Source: Neostapfia colusana (taxonomy: Eukaryota; Streptophyta; Magnoliopsida; Poales; Poaceae). Taken from it: 64,000 nt of DNA. Numbering within the stretch: position 1 is the stretch's first letter; every line of letters starts with the position of its first letter. The position numbers and the translations under genes are program-made. The stretch is taken from positions 30,447,760-30,511,759 of the forward strand of contig JASWHV010000010.1 of assembly GCA_030760725.1 (NCBI GenBank). The letters run 5' to 3'. Below the pieces are notes generated by a model. That model did not search any database. It was not told where the DNA came from and saw nothing but the letters and a program-made list of their open reading frames with translations. Positions 41,512-53,200 of the stretch are shown here, one piece after another.

Positions 41512-42951
41512 TGTGTGGCATGAGCGCTCCAGCGAGCTTGCAGCACTGGCCTCTGGGCTATAGCTGAACTGCCAGGACCAGCGGCTGGAACGGTCGCGGA
41601 ATGGGACGCCTGGACCTCCGGCGTGCTCGCCGGCGTCGTCCCACCAACATCCGTCCTTGGAGCCCCGCCGCTCGAGGGAGGATGGCGAGATACTTGAGCT
41701 GATTCGGACGGCTGCTGTCTGGGGAGAGACCCGCCGGGGAGGGACACTCGGGACCTCTTCGGGTCGCCACCCGATGGACCAGCACCTCCGGGAGATGGAA
41801 GCAAAGTAGCTCCGGCACCCTGGCTTGGCACAGGCAGCACCCTCGGAGGAGACCGAGCGCGTTTTTTCTCTAGATGCCCGGGTGCCGGCTCTTTTCCTTT
41901 CCCTTTATCGGCGGCTTGGGTTCCGTCGGTTCTGGGGGAGGGTTTGGCAGCAGCGGATGCCTCATGCCCTGATCCGGGGTGCTCGGCTCCTGGAATGGTG
42001 GTACCCCGGAGGGCATCCACGACCTGACGAATGGCAATCCCGATATCATCAAGGTTCGGCATCTTCCGCAGGAGCTCCGACCTCCTCTGAGGCTCCAAGA
42101 AGAGGGGGGTGGCAGAAGGCGGAAGGGCGGGGACGCCGCTGGGAATATAGTCACCGCTCACCTTGCTTACCATCTCCTCCAGATCTTCGTCGGTAGGGAC
42201 AGAGTCGGGACCTCTCTCCAGCCTGGTACAGTCCTGCTCACCGGTGTAGTACCACGCGGGGCGGCTGCGTTGCTGCAAGGGATCAATGCGGCGTGACACA
42301 AAGTCCATCAGCACCATTAGAGACGTCAGCCCCTCGTTGGCCAAGAAACGGATCCGTTCCAAGACCGGAGTGTACTCCTGCTCCAACTCAGGGATCTCCT
42401 CCCAGAAGCAGCGATCGGTGGTTGGGCTGGCGGTTGGGAGTTGTAGGTGATCGTGCTCGTCGGTCTGCACTACCACCCAGCTCTACCTCCAGTTCTCCCA
42501 CCTTGATGCGCTGAAGGGCAGGAGGTATCCGGAGACCTTGGGGTCTTTGCAGCAATGCTGGAAGTAATATGCCCCCATCTGAGTCTTTGAGTCGCGTCCA
42601 GTCGTCCGCAGCACAAAGAAGTGGCGGAAGAGCGTCACGGAGGCGTGCACCCCCACGAACATCTCGCAGAAGTGAACAAAAACTGCCGCCATTGCGAAGG
42701 AGTTGGGGGAGAGATGGTGGAGCTGGAGACCGTATGTCTCCAGCAGGGTGACAAAGAAGGAAGAAATCGGCGGCACGGACCCCGCCAGAGCATAAGCGGT
42801 GAAGAAGACTATCTCCCCCTTTTCCAGGACCAGGGGGAGAGATCCTCGGCGGAGCCGATGCTTCTGCTCTTCCGAGCGCCAGCCCAGCAGCCTGCGCACT
42901 AGCCCGAGCTCGGAGGAGCGAACGAGACGCGTCGGAAGCAAGTTGGAAGCC
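41512..42951 (-). pseudogene. Antisense aORF of element G, exon 1 (Transposase_28-type)
   Basis: Starts MASNLLPTRLVRSSELG at 42949-42951, as in J; the open frame continues upstream to 43160, but that part is not conserved. Transposase_28-type motif: PISSFFVTLLETYGLQLHH, LSPNSFAMAAVFVHFCEMF. One nonsense codon, TAG at 42480-42482, where J has GAG (NWRESWVVV). After it the same frame continues (LEQEYTPVLERIRFLANEG, RKMPNLDDIGIAIRQV) to the splice donor. The low-complexity tail is rich in Pro and Ser. The gene is antisense to gag-pol and lies next to the 3' LTR, so it must use its own promoter. Confidence 0.82.
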
Positions 42952-43445
42952 ATAGCGAAAGAAGGCGCAAGGGCAGGAGAGCCGGGGCGCAAGAGTTCAA
43001 GGGAAGTACGAGCGCAATGCGAAGGGAAGCCGCGATGCGGGTGAGATCCCCTTTTGAAAACTTTCCAGGGATGGTTTGAGGTAATTTGAAAACCTCCGGA
43101 AACATCGCACCGGCGACCTCGTTGGCTCCGAGACTGGGCGCCGATGAAAGCTGGGCCCAAGCCGCTTAACTAAAGCGGTGGGGTCAAGGAGTCAGTCTCC
43201 TGAGAAGATGAGCCGGCAAGGCACTCCGGCGGTTCCCGAAGAAAGCGCCTCAACGTGAAGAGGTGGCAGCCTTGGGAACCGCCGCAGTAAAAGCAATCAT
43301 CAAGTGGGCGCACGCTCTCACGACCCCGCGGCCGTTCGTGCTCTGGCAGCGGTCAATTCGGGACATAGAGAAAGTTCGCGGATCGGAAGAGACGGAGGTC
43401 CCACCTCGGGCTCGCTATCTCCCCCGAGATAGGCCCGGGGGCCAC
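42952..43445 (+). other. Upstream region of the G aORF and polypurine tract
   Basis: About 490 bp between the aORF start and the 3' LTR. It should hold the aORF promoter (minus-strand direction), but no convincing TATA box was recognised. The polypurine-tract block CGAGATAGGCCCGGGGGCCAC lies at 43426-43445. Confidence 0.6.
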
Positions 43446-43582
43446 TGTCGGTACCTGAGATATGGGGTACCCCCGCGCACAGGGTAAAATGCCTAAGGTA
43501 CTCGCCCTTCTCAGCAGGGAGAGCTCCGAAGGCGCCACGCGTCCGGCGGGGCCGGACCTCCCTCTCCTCAGAGGAGAGCTCC
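43446..43582 (+). repeat. Truncated 3' LTR of element G
   Basis: First 137 bp of a family-1 LTR (TGTCGGTACCTGAGATATGG to CAGAGGAGAGCTC). It is joined directly to E1 LTR sequence (CCATAATACCCC). The remaining roughly 960 bp are deleted. Confidence 0.92.
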
Positions 43583-43810
43583 CATAATACCCCTGGTGAT
43601 TCAAATTGTTCACCCCTGAGCCATTTGAATTGAATAGAATTCAAATTGGGTTCGGTTTGAGTGAATTTCAACACAAGTTCAGTTTTGAATTCAAATAAAG
43701 TTTGAATTCGTCCCACTTAGCTCATGTCAAGATCAACTCCGAATGGAGTGAAAATTGGTGTGGTGTGCTGATGAACACTTCAAATGTGTGCCAAAACTGA
43801 CGCCCTTACA
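43583..43810 (-). repeat. E1 3' LTR, inner piece
   Basis: 228 bp matching 53778-54005, ending TTACA on the plus strand, which is the LTR start TGTAAGGG in element orientation. A purine-rich stretch (complement of CCTCCCCCCTTAAAAG, 43813-43828) follows and is the polypurine tract. The middle of this LTR, about 3.09 kb, is missing. Confidence 0.9.
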
Positions 43811-43885
43811 TTCCTCCCCCCTTAAAAGAATCTCGTCCCGAGATTACAAAAGAAGAGATAGCGATGTAGTAGGGACTTGCTCGTG

Positions 43886-45181
43886 TTAAGAAGCCATGAA
43901 CTCCGGGTAATTTGAATGAAGGAATTCCTCGCTCTCCCACGTCGCTTCTTCCACGGTGTGGTTACTCCAGAGGATCTTGTAGAACCACAACGTTCTGCTA
44001 CGCGTGGTTCGGGCTTTCTCATCAAGGATTTCCACCGGATACTCATCATATGTTAAATCCGGTTTCAACTCGCCGATGTCTTCGGTAGGAACAGCAGCTG
44101 TATGCTTCAAACATTTTCGCAGTTGCGAAACATGGAAAACATCATGGACACCAGCAAGAGATGCCGGTAGCTCCAATCTATACGCTGCTGGTCCACACTT
44201 CTCGGTGATAGCATAGGGTCCAATGAAACGGGGAGCGAGCTTTCCCTTCACACCGAACCGGTGCACGCCCTTCATCGGAGACACGCGTAGGTACACGTGT
44301 TCCCCAACGTCAAAGTGCAACGGCCTACGCCTCTTATCAGCGTAGCTCTTCTGTCGGGATTGAGCGGCTTTTAAATTGGCTTGAATTGTCCGAACACGCT
44401 CTTCGGCGTCGTTCACCACATCAACCCCGAATGTGACTCTTTCACCGGACTCGCACCAATTTAATGGGGTGCGGCACTTGCGACCGTAGAGAGCTTCGTA
44501 GGGTGCCATCTTGATACTCGCCTGATAGCCGTTGTTGTACGAGAATTCCGCCAATGGTAGGTGATTATCCCAGTTCCTACAATGGTGGATGGCACATGCT
44601 CTCAACATGTCCTCTAGAACTTGATTCACCCTCTCTGTCTGGCCATCTGTCTGAGGGTGGTAGGCGGAGCTTCTAATCAGTTTAGTACCCAAAGCAGCGT
44701 GCAACTGCTCCCAAAAGTGAGATACCAACAATCCACCTCGGTCTGAGACTATGGTCTTGGGTACACCATGCAGGCATAGAATCCTGGCAATGTATAACTC
44801 CGCATATCGGTTGGCATGAAAATGTGTATGTACAGGGATGAAGTGAGCTGACTTGGTCAGTCGGTCAACAATCACCCAAATGGAATCATATTTGTTGGAT
44901 TTTAAGGGTAATCCCACGATGGAATCCATGCTCACATCTTCCCATTTCCATGCTGTAATCTTCAGGGGCTGCAGCAACCCTGATTTCCTCATATGATCAA
45001 CCTTCACTCGTCTACACGTATCACACTCGGATACGTACTTAGCTACCTCCCTCTTCATCCGCGTCCACCAAAATTTCTTTTTCAAATCTTGGTACATTTT
45101 GTTGCTGCCCGGATGAATGGAGTATTTAGACAAGTGAGCTTCGTCGAGGATCTTTTTCCTCAACTCCATATCTCGGGGCAC
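43886..45181 (-). pseudogene. pol (int-chd): Integrase with chromodomain of E1
   Basis: 431 codons open. H2C2 zinc finger at residues 16-56 (H16, H23, C53, C56). Core: the first Asp motif reads MDSIVGLP, the second VSDRGGLL, and the Glu lies in QTERVNQVLE, so all three catalytic residues are present. The GPY-like region (GKLAPRFIGPYAI) is followed by the C-terminal chromodomain (EYPVEILDEKAR, WFYKILWSNHTVEEATWE), which in chromoviruses targets integration to particular chromatin. The frame is separated from the upstream pol by a one-base deletion near 45207. Confidence 0.92.
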
Positions 45182-45183
45182 GA

Positions 45184-45552
45184 CTATGCGGTCATTAAAC
45201 CATAGCGTCCCTCCTCATCTTTCCGGAAACACTTGATCTCCCCATTGACTATCCGTCTCCGGAGATGTGTCATTCCTTTATCCGTCTTCTGAGCTGCAAT
45301 GATGTCCTCCCTAATAGTAAGGATGAGGGCAAGGTTGTACAGCGATCCATAAGGAACCAAGTATAAACTTGGCTCTTCCTCCTCCACCGGTGTAATGGTG
45401 AGGTGATGGACATGTGATTTCTGACTCAGCGCGTCGGCAACCACATTCGCCTTGCCGTGGTGGTAGTGAATCTCAATTTCATAGTCCTTGATTAATTCTA
45501 ACCACCTCCGTTGCCTCATGTTCAGCTCCCTCTTGGTGAAAATGCATTTCAA
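45184..45552 (-). pseudogene. pol (rnh): RNase H end and integrase N-terminal segment of E1
   Basis: 122 codons continuing the upstream frame after TAG 45553-45558: ELNMRQRRWLELIKDYEIEI, then the spacer HHLTITPVEEEEPSLYLVP. It ends GRYGLMTA because one G is missing relative to E2 (GAGGAGGGACG against GAGGAGGGGACG). Confidence 0.85.
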
Positions 45553-45555
45553 GCT

Positions 45556-47499
45556 CTAGTGGTCGGTGTAGAGATGCACCAAATTCCCCAGGAGATAGTG
45601 CCTCCACATTTTCAGCGCCAAAACCACTGCAGCAAGCTCAAGATCATGAGTGGGATAATGCTGCTCATGGTTCCGAAGTTGGCGTGAGCCATAAGCGACC
45701 ACACGTCCTTCCTGCATCAACACGCAGCCGAGCCCAATACCGGACGCGTCACAATACACGTCGAAGGGCTTTGTTGTATCCGGCTGAGCTAACACCGGGG
45801 CTGTTGTGAGATGCTTCACCAATGTTCGGAACGCTCCTTCACACGCCGTGTTCCAAACATATTTCTTCCCTTTCTTCTGCAACTCTGTCATCGGCTTAGC
45901 GAGCTTGGAGAAGCTTGGAATGAATCTCCAGTAGTATCCCGCTAACCCGAGGAAGCTTCTGACTTCATGAACTGAAGTGGGAGCTTTCCATTTCAACACT
46001 TGCACTATTTTACTTGGGTCAACCGCACTGCCTTCAGCTGAGATGATATGTCCCAAGAATGGCAGTTGGCTGATCCAAAATTCACATTTGCTGAACTTGG
46101 CGTAAAGCTTGTGGTCTCCCAATCGTTGAAGAACGATCCACAAGTGTTCGGCATGTTCGGCTTCTGTCTTGGAGTAAAACAAGATATCGTCGATGAACAC
46201 TACCACGAACTTGTCCAGCTCCGGCATGAACACCGAGTTCATGAGATACATGAAATGGGCTGGAGCATTTGTGAGACCAAAGGACATGACGAGATATTCA
46301 TATAGGCCGTATCTCGTTGAGAACGCCGTCTTCGGGATATCCTCCGCCCGGATCTTGATCTGGTGATATCCAGAGCGAAGGTCCATCTTTGAGAATACAC
46401 TTGCCCCCACAAGTTGATCAAACAAGATGTCAATACGGGGCAGTGGGTACTTATTCTTGATGGTGACGGCGTTGAGCGGCCGGTAGTCCACACACAGCCT
46501 CAGGGTTTCATCCTTCTTCTTTACAAACAGCGCCGAGCATCCCCAAGGCGAGGAACTCGGCCTAATGAAACCCTTGCTCAACAGATCATTGAGCTGTTCT
46601 TTCAGTTCAGCCAGCTCATTGGGAGCCATTTTGTATGGTCTCCGTGATATGGGCGTAGTCCTTGGTGCAAGTTCAATATTGAACTCGACATCCCGCTCAG
46701 GTGGCATGCCCGGAAGATCATCCGGGAACACATCAGGATACTCCCGGACTACGGGGATGTCCTCTAACTTGAGAGCTTCAGCGTTATTAATCGCTAAAAC
46801 TTCCCGGACTGGCGTGTCTAACACCATGGAATGCGGACGGTGGAATGGAGAATTTAAGTGAACCGTCCATGTCCGAGTCTCTAGGACAGCGCCATGGTAT
46901 TGTAGCCATGACATCCCTAAGATTGCATCAATCTTTTGTCCCATAAGGATTATCAAGGTGGTGGGATATAGTTTCCCACCTAAGCACAGAGGTGCCTTTG
47001 GAATCATCATATTAGCTGAAATCTTCCCTCCCGGTGAGCAGATCATATAAGTCCAGTCGGTTGGGAAGACTTGCAATTGATGTTTAGCCACATAGGATGC
47101 ACTTATAAAGCTGTGGGTTGCACCAGAATCAAATAATATGACGATGGCTTGATTGTTGAGAGTAAACGTACCCGCCAGCACGTTGTCTCCCTCTGGGGCG
47201 TCCTCATTGTTGAGGTTGCGGACGCCTCCAGTCCGCTGACCAACCTTCTTCACCGGAGGTCGGCCTCGAGCACCGCCCTGGAGCTGGGCTTGCCCGCTGC
47301 TCTGCTGCCCCTGGGGACAGTCCTTCGCGAAGTGGCCCACCTGGCCACACGTGAAGCAGGTGAAACGGGGCGGTCCCCCGCTGATCGGTGGACGGAATCC
47401 CGGGACGCGTTGTGGTGGTGGAAACGCCCGGGGTACCGTCTGCTGCTGCTGTTGCTGTTGCTGTCTTGGTGGTGGCATTGGCGGACGGAACGATGGTGA
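45556..47499 (-). pseudogene. pol: Protease, RT and RNase H of E1
   Basis: 640 open codons from 47478 (MPPPRQQ). Zinc knuckle C-X2-C-X4-H-X4-C (CFTCGQVGHFAKDC, residues 41-54), aspartic protease FDSGATHSF (Asp 117), then RT motifs LRLCVDYRPLNAVT, SKMDLRSGYHQIKI, FGLTNAPAHFMYLMN, and catalytic FIDDIL. RNase H follows (FDVYCDASGIGLGCVLMQ, HDLELAAVVLALKMW). It ends at a TAG after YTDH where E2 has Lys. The protease and RT domains are unbroken. Confidence 0.92.
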
Positions 47500-48414
47500 C
47501 TAGAACGGACGTCCCCCGAACCGTTGAGGTCGCGCCGGTGGATGCCACTGCTGCCCGGATGGTGTCCGATACACCATACGGTACTTCTGGGGAGCGCCAC
47601 TCCCACCGCTGGGTGGAGCGCTTCGCTTCCGCTGCTCATCTGCCAACTCCCGCTGAGCATCCTCTTGCATGATCGCGGCATTGACTAGGTTGTTGAATGT
47701 GCCGCGGTTCCACTGTACGAGATGGGTCTTCATTTTGGGGTGCAACCCCCGATAGAAGTGCTCCCTCTTCTTCTCCTCCGTGGAGATGTAGTCTGATGCA
47801 TACTGCGCAAGATGGTTGAAGGCACGGGAGTAGTCGTGGGCACTCCTCCCGCCCTGCTTCAGATCCAAGAATTCTTGGAACTTCCTGTTCATTATTCCGG
47901 GAGGAATGTGGTAGGCACGGAACGCCTCCCGGAACTCTTGCCATTCCACAGCATGGCCAGCCGGACGTGAGGCGACATAGTTCGCCCACCACGCACCAGC
48001 GGCACCGTGGAGCTGCTGTGCTGCAAACAGGGTCTTCTGCCGCTCCGTACATTGGAGCAGCCCGAACTTGGACTCGATGGTCCTCAGCCAGTTATCCGCC
48101 TCCAGTGGTTCCTCAGCTTCGGTGAACACTGGAGGGTGTGTACTCATGAAATCCGAGTACGACACATCACGGGGCTCCCGAGGCCCTCTATCTTGAAGTC
48201 CCCCCGCCTGGGACGTATTCTGCACGATCGTGCGGAGCAGGTCGGTTTGCTCCTCACGACCTCCCACCAATGCCGCTATCACATCCGCTAGAGTAAGCGG
48301 GGGCGGCGGTGGTGGCTGCTGCTGCGGGGTGATGTCGTAGGCCGGTGGCTGGGAGTCATCACCTCCCTGTTGGCTAGAGCCACCAACCTCGTGTGTGGTC
48401 CTAGTACGAACCAT
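47500..48414 (-). pseudogene. gag: gag of E1
   Basis: Start chosen at MVRTRTTHEVGG (48412-48414), the usual kind of chromovirus gag start; the frame is open upstream to 48621 in both E1 and E2, so a longer product is possible. Retrotrans_gag core: NWLRTIESKFGLLQCTERQK, GAAGAWWANYVASRPAG, FQEFLDLKQGGRSAHDYSRA, REHFYRGLHPKMKTHL. It stops at TAG 47500-47502 just before the zinc knuckle; E2 reads through here with Gln. Confidence 0.88.
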
Positions 48415-50226
48415 CTGCAACAACACGACATTAAACATCAGTCCCGCAACATTTTGCATGCAGTCCAATAGAACTGGGCGTAAAAACATTATGACAACAT
48501 AACATGCGAAATATCTCGTATGTAGATAATGTAATAACTTTGCACAAGCTACACCATTACCAGACCAAACACAAGTTAGTTTAATCCAATTTGATGAACC
48601 CCCTCTTTGGAAGCTCACCATAACTGAGTTTGGTCACTACGAGACATTACTATCGCTTTGTCATCACATATAGCACCCTTAGGGTACAACACCCTCTCCA
48701 ATGAGTTCAACTGTCATTCTTCTGTCAGAATGACCAGTTTATACCTATTCCAAATTTTGATCTGGTTCTGTGCATTTTCATGACTCAAGTTGAATACCAA
48801 AGTTAAAGTTAACTTCAGTATCTTTACAACGAGTACTCATTTGCCCTCAGATCAGCTTTGGTTAAAAAGTTATGCTAATTCAAAATCAACAGAATTCCTG
48901 GAAGAATTTTAACAGCACCTCCCTTGGAAGTGGCTGTTTTCAACCCTGATTTCCATTAAATTCTGTGCTGAAATTTCAGAATCTTTGAATTGCAAAGATG
49001 TCACACATCTTCTACTCTCTCTAAGGAGGTATCATATGACAATTTTAGATTTTTCTACTGGGAGTTATGTTTGAAAAACAGAACAGTTCAGAGAATGTTT
49101 TACTCTGTCCTGGTTCTGGATAGTTTACCTTCCTCTGGGATTTCAGCCACCTTAAGGTGTGTTTCAGCTCTGGAAGTCTACAACAAAGTTATAGAGTACT
49201 TCAATACCTTTCCAGAACTATATAGCACACCTCTCTGGGCTAAAGGACCTGTGAGTTGTGCTCTGTTAAAGTTCGGCAACCTTGCTGCCCAAAACAGAGC
49301 ACTCTGCTTTTCATACTTTTGGCTATACTGCTCCACTATCCCATTCTTATACCCAACCAGGGTCCTAAATGTTGAACCTATAGATTTTAATTCTTTGTTA
49401 TCATTATCTACAATATCTCGGTACTACGTTCCTCACAAAAGAAAATCCTAACCGGATTTTACCGGCATATACGTCTCAAATGTGGCACTAAACGGTCTCT
49501 CGCACACGTTTACTACATGGATACTTACGTGGTTAGTACCTGCAGAAGACCACACAATAATGGTGCACTCAATGGTTATTCATTTCAGGCAGTTCCATAT
49601 TTGAAAGTAAATACAAACGCCCGTATCATTGTCATATGGCCGTCCTTGAGTTAGGTCACGTCTCAAGGTACGTGATCGTGTTTCAACACCACACGACGGG
49701 GAACCCGAGGAGGTCATGAACGGGTCGTCACGGTTGGGAATGTTATCAACCCAACAGATACCACCTACTGCCCTGCAGGGCACGCCGATGGCAAGCGCTG
49801 CGTATGTCCTCCTGGGCTATTTCCAGAGGAACACACTCTCGTGTTACTGACCACGCGATGGGGTCTCCACTTACTTGCCTAAAGCACGCTAGGGATCAGC
49901 GTTTCATATGAACTCGGGAACATGAAGAGTCCAAGAGTTTCATATTGACCTCTCACACCAAGCTGTGAGATCAATCTCTGAACCACGTTCCTCGTCAGGG
50001 GAGCTAACCGAAATTGAACCGCTTTCGGTGGCGTTCCTTACCATACTTACCAGAGCGTAGGTGCGTCGTTACATAATTAAAATTCCGAATTATAACACGT
50101 AGGTTAGTATTTGCCACTTTAAGTAACTATACTAATATAGTCCTTACTTGGGCAGCTACCGATTCCTCACCGTAACCTAAGTTTTCCCATAATGTAGTTC
50201 TCAAGTACTGTGCTATCCCCACTGAA
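48415..50226 (-). other. 5' leader of E1 between primer-binding site and gag
   Basis: About 1.8 kb, AT-richer than the coding region, closely matched by 58603-60430 in E2. Only short open frames, none conserved as a recognisable protein. It presumably carries packaging and leader functions; nothing specific can be named. Confidence 0.7.
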
Positions 50227-50238
50227 GCTCTGATACCA
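50227..50238 (-). other. Primer-binding site of E1
   Basis: Complement of TGGTATCAGAGC, the classical plant tRNA-iMet primer-binding site, three bases from the LTR end. Confidence 0.93.
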
Positions 50239-50241
50239 GGC

Positions 50242-53200
50242 TGTGGCGGACCGGAATCCGCTCATCCAGGATCGCAGAGGGTGGTGCCGCGCGATGCGAC
50301 ACCCAACAGCACATGTCATAAGGACATAATATATTACATGGAAAAAACAACTGAAACTGTACAAGCAGGTACAAACTTCAGTTAAAACTATTGTTTATAT
50401 TACACAGCGGAAGTCTACACTATACAACTCACGCCCGCCTATCTAGCAAAAGTGGTTGTCCAGCCCTAGGACAACCCACACTAGCTCCACTCCTCAGCTC
50501 AGCGCGGCGTGTACGGCTCCCACTCAGCCGTGGTCCCCGACGGAGGGTAACCCTCGCCGGTGGACTCGTACTCCGAGTCCGTGGGTGGCTCCTCACCTGA
50601 AAAACACTCAAGCAGCAACCGTGAGCACGAAGGCTCAGCAAGGCTTAACCGACTCACCTAAGCATGAAACTCTACATGAGGGTACAATGGACATAGGATA
50701 GTAACATTTCAGCAAAAGGACACACCTACAAGTTCATCATAGGTTCATCTTTTAGCAACAAGTTGACAGTTCATGAAGTCTGAAATTTAGTAAGCAGTAT
50801 TTGGTGGCACACATGTAGCAATACAATTATATCAACCAGCAATATTGAGTCAACATGTTTCATCCATTAATCTACGTCACGACTCAGTGACCAAGTGGTA
50901 CTCTTCACCACGAGGGACGGCGAATCGACTCGATATACACCTGCAGGGAAACCCAAAGAGCACGTCACATACGCCCACCCAGGAGCTGCACAGCACGCTC
51001 ACTCGATGTCGTACGGGACAACCTTTCACCCAACAGCCCAAACGTCGAACCGGTCGCACTGAAACGAGCAGGAGGTTCCCCACACGGAGCATCTCTCTAT
51101 GCCCGTTGGCAGATTTCCACCTTGCTGCCCTCAGCCTACACCTATAAATCGGTGCGTTATGCCTCGACGCCCGGAGGTTTAGGCTACATCGGTTTATCGG
51201 GGCCCATATATCCGATATGCCTTCGGTACGTTCAATTTTGATCAGCGTGGGCCGCACACGGCTCGGTCCTCAATCGACACGGACAGGGCTGCGCACACAA
51301 GACTCCCTCTTGCTGCGCCCTAGCCCCTGCCCAGTCTCATTTTCATTACTAATGTGATCTCACATCACTCAGCTGAACCCGTGCGTCCCAAGCCTATCTC
51401 GCGAGTAGATTCCAACTACTCGACTTGTACCGAAGCCCTATGAATCTTTAAGCATAGCCTATCTATTCGAGGTCTTAGACACTACCCTCACTCTTTTGGG
51501 AATCTTTGGTTATGCAAGTTGGGTTTCATTCATCCTATACCTAATGCACAATCATACTTCATATGACACATGTAAACAAAGTAAGATTTATAAAAGGGTT
51601 AATGCAAACCGGGGCTTGCCTTGTTGCTGCTGGTTAGTAGTTAGATCTTCGTCCGGAAGAAGGAAGTCCAGCACTTCCGGAGTCTCTTCTTCAATGGCTA
51701 CACGTTGAATATAATACTACATGTAAATTTAAATGCAATGTGTAAACTTGAATACTTATGTACTACTAACTCTAGCTAGCCCTCCCCTTTGGTTCTGAAA
51801 TTTTTATTGTGGCATGGTAGGATCCTAACCAGAGTCCTGACCAAGTTTCATTTGAAACAAAGTTCATTTGCACCTTGTACAAATAAAAGCCCACTTGGTC
51901 AATATTTGAGCCTCTGAATAATTCCAGGGTCTTTCACGGCTCCAACCATGACTTTCTGGAATCTAGACTTTAAGATGGTTCTAATGGAGTTGGTTTCATG
52001 TCGTTTGAAGAATTATACAGAAAGTTATGCCCTAATTAAGATTTGAGAAAATCTGAAAAATGTTTCTGTACATTTTTCTATTTTCTCAGGGCAGTTCTCT
52101 TAATCACCCGATTAGGGTAATTAAATGAACTTGGATTAGTCTGAAAATTTTACTGGTATTCTGGGATTTTCAAATGAACCTTTTAGCCAAATTTCAGAAT
52201 TTTTCATAAAGTAGTTCTCCAGATAAAATTCCCAACAGTTTAAAATTTTGGGATTTAATTCTGGAAAACTATTCACTTTCATGAACTGAATTTGGTATTG
52301 CTGGAAAGTGCTCAGAGAGCTAAATCCAACAAAATTTGGTTCACTCGATTTGGAGCTTTCTAGCCAAAGTTATGAGGATTTGACGTTTGGAAGAATCCTG
52401 AAAATCGGGGGAGAAGTTTAAACTCTCGGGCCCGCGGGGACACGTGTCGAGCGCGGAGGTGTCCGGCACACCGGAGATACCACACGTGTCGAGCGCGGAG
52501 GTGTCTGGCACACCGGAGCTCACAGGGTATTTTGCGCGCCAGTACAGCCGATCGCCGGCCACACCCGATCCCGGTTTAAATTCTTCAGCCGCTGACACGT
52601 GGGCCAGTCGGCTTCGTCTTCCTCCTGCCTTTCTCTCACGCCCGCGCCGCCGACCTCGCCGGAGCAGACTCGGGGCTCGCCGGCTCACCGCTGCCGGACC
52701 TCCCAGGGGCCGAAACTCGCCGTCAGGGGGTTGTCGACGTCGAGGAACACGTCTGTGGTGTCAGGTCAGGCTGGGGGTGACCGGAAATAGCTCGGCGACG
52801 TGCCGCTGCCTCGATTGAGGCTCGACACCGTCGACCGTGTTTTCTAAACCCGCCAACACCTCGAACAAACGGCCCTACAGCATCAGTGTACCTCTAGGAA
52901 TCTCGACAAGGTGTCAAAAGGGTTCAGAGATGGCGGCAAGTTGGTCGGCACTATGTGACCGATCGTGCCCACCATGACCGCCCTCGATCGAGCTCGAAAT
53001 TCGTCACTCCTAGACAGTTTCATGCTACGGATGCAGAAGGAACTTGATCGCCGGCTAGTCCAGCGTCTACATGCAAGATTTGATGACCTCCGAAAGATCA
53101 TAGAGCTAGAATTTTAAAGAAACCATACCGGAAGCTCGGTTTACGGTCGCCGGAATACAAACTGGAAGTTCTCTGCGGATTCTTCACGGTTGGCTTCCAA

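Larger units (their letters stand above)
24790..43582 (+). mobile_element. Element G: family-1 element with antisense aORF, split by F
   Basis: Plus-strand element inserted into the E1 3' LTR. 5' LTR 24790-25430 plus 34713-35168, primer-binding site, gag, protease, decayed pol, antisense aORF on the minus strand, polypurine tract, and only the first 137 bp of the 3' LTR. The 3' end was lost in a deletion that also removed about 3.1 kb of the E1 LTR. The left target copy should be GGTAC (24785-24789); the right copy is gone. Its own length is about 9.5 kb. Confidence 0.88.

Noticed and set aside
48990..49451. 153-residue plus-strand frame in the E1 leader, with a related 172-residue frame at 59178 in E2
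   Set aside because: The frames diverge by indels that change phase at the end, run opposite to the element and show no domain; they are probably chance openings in AT-rich leader sequence.
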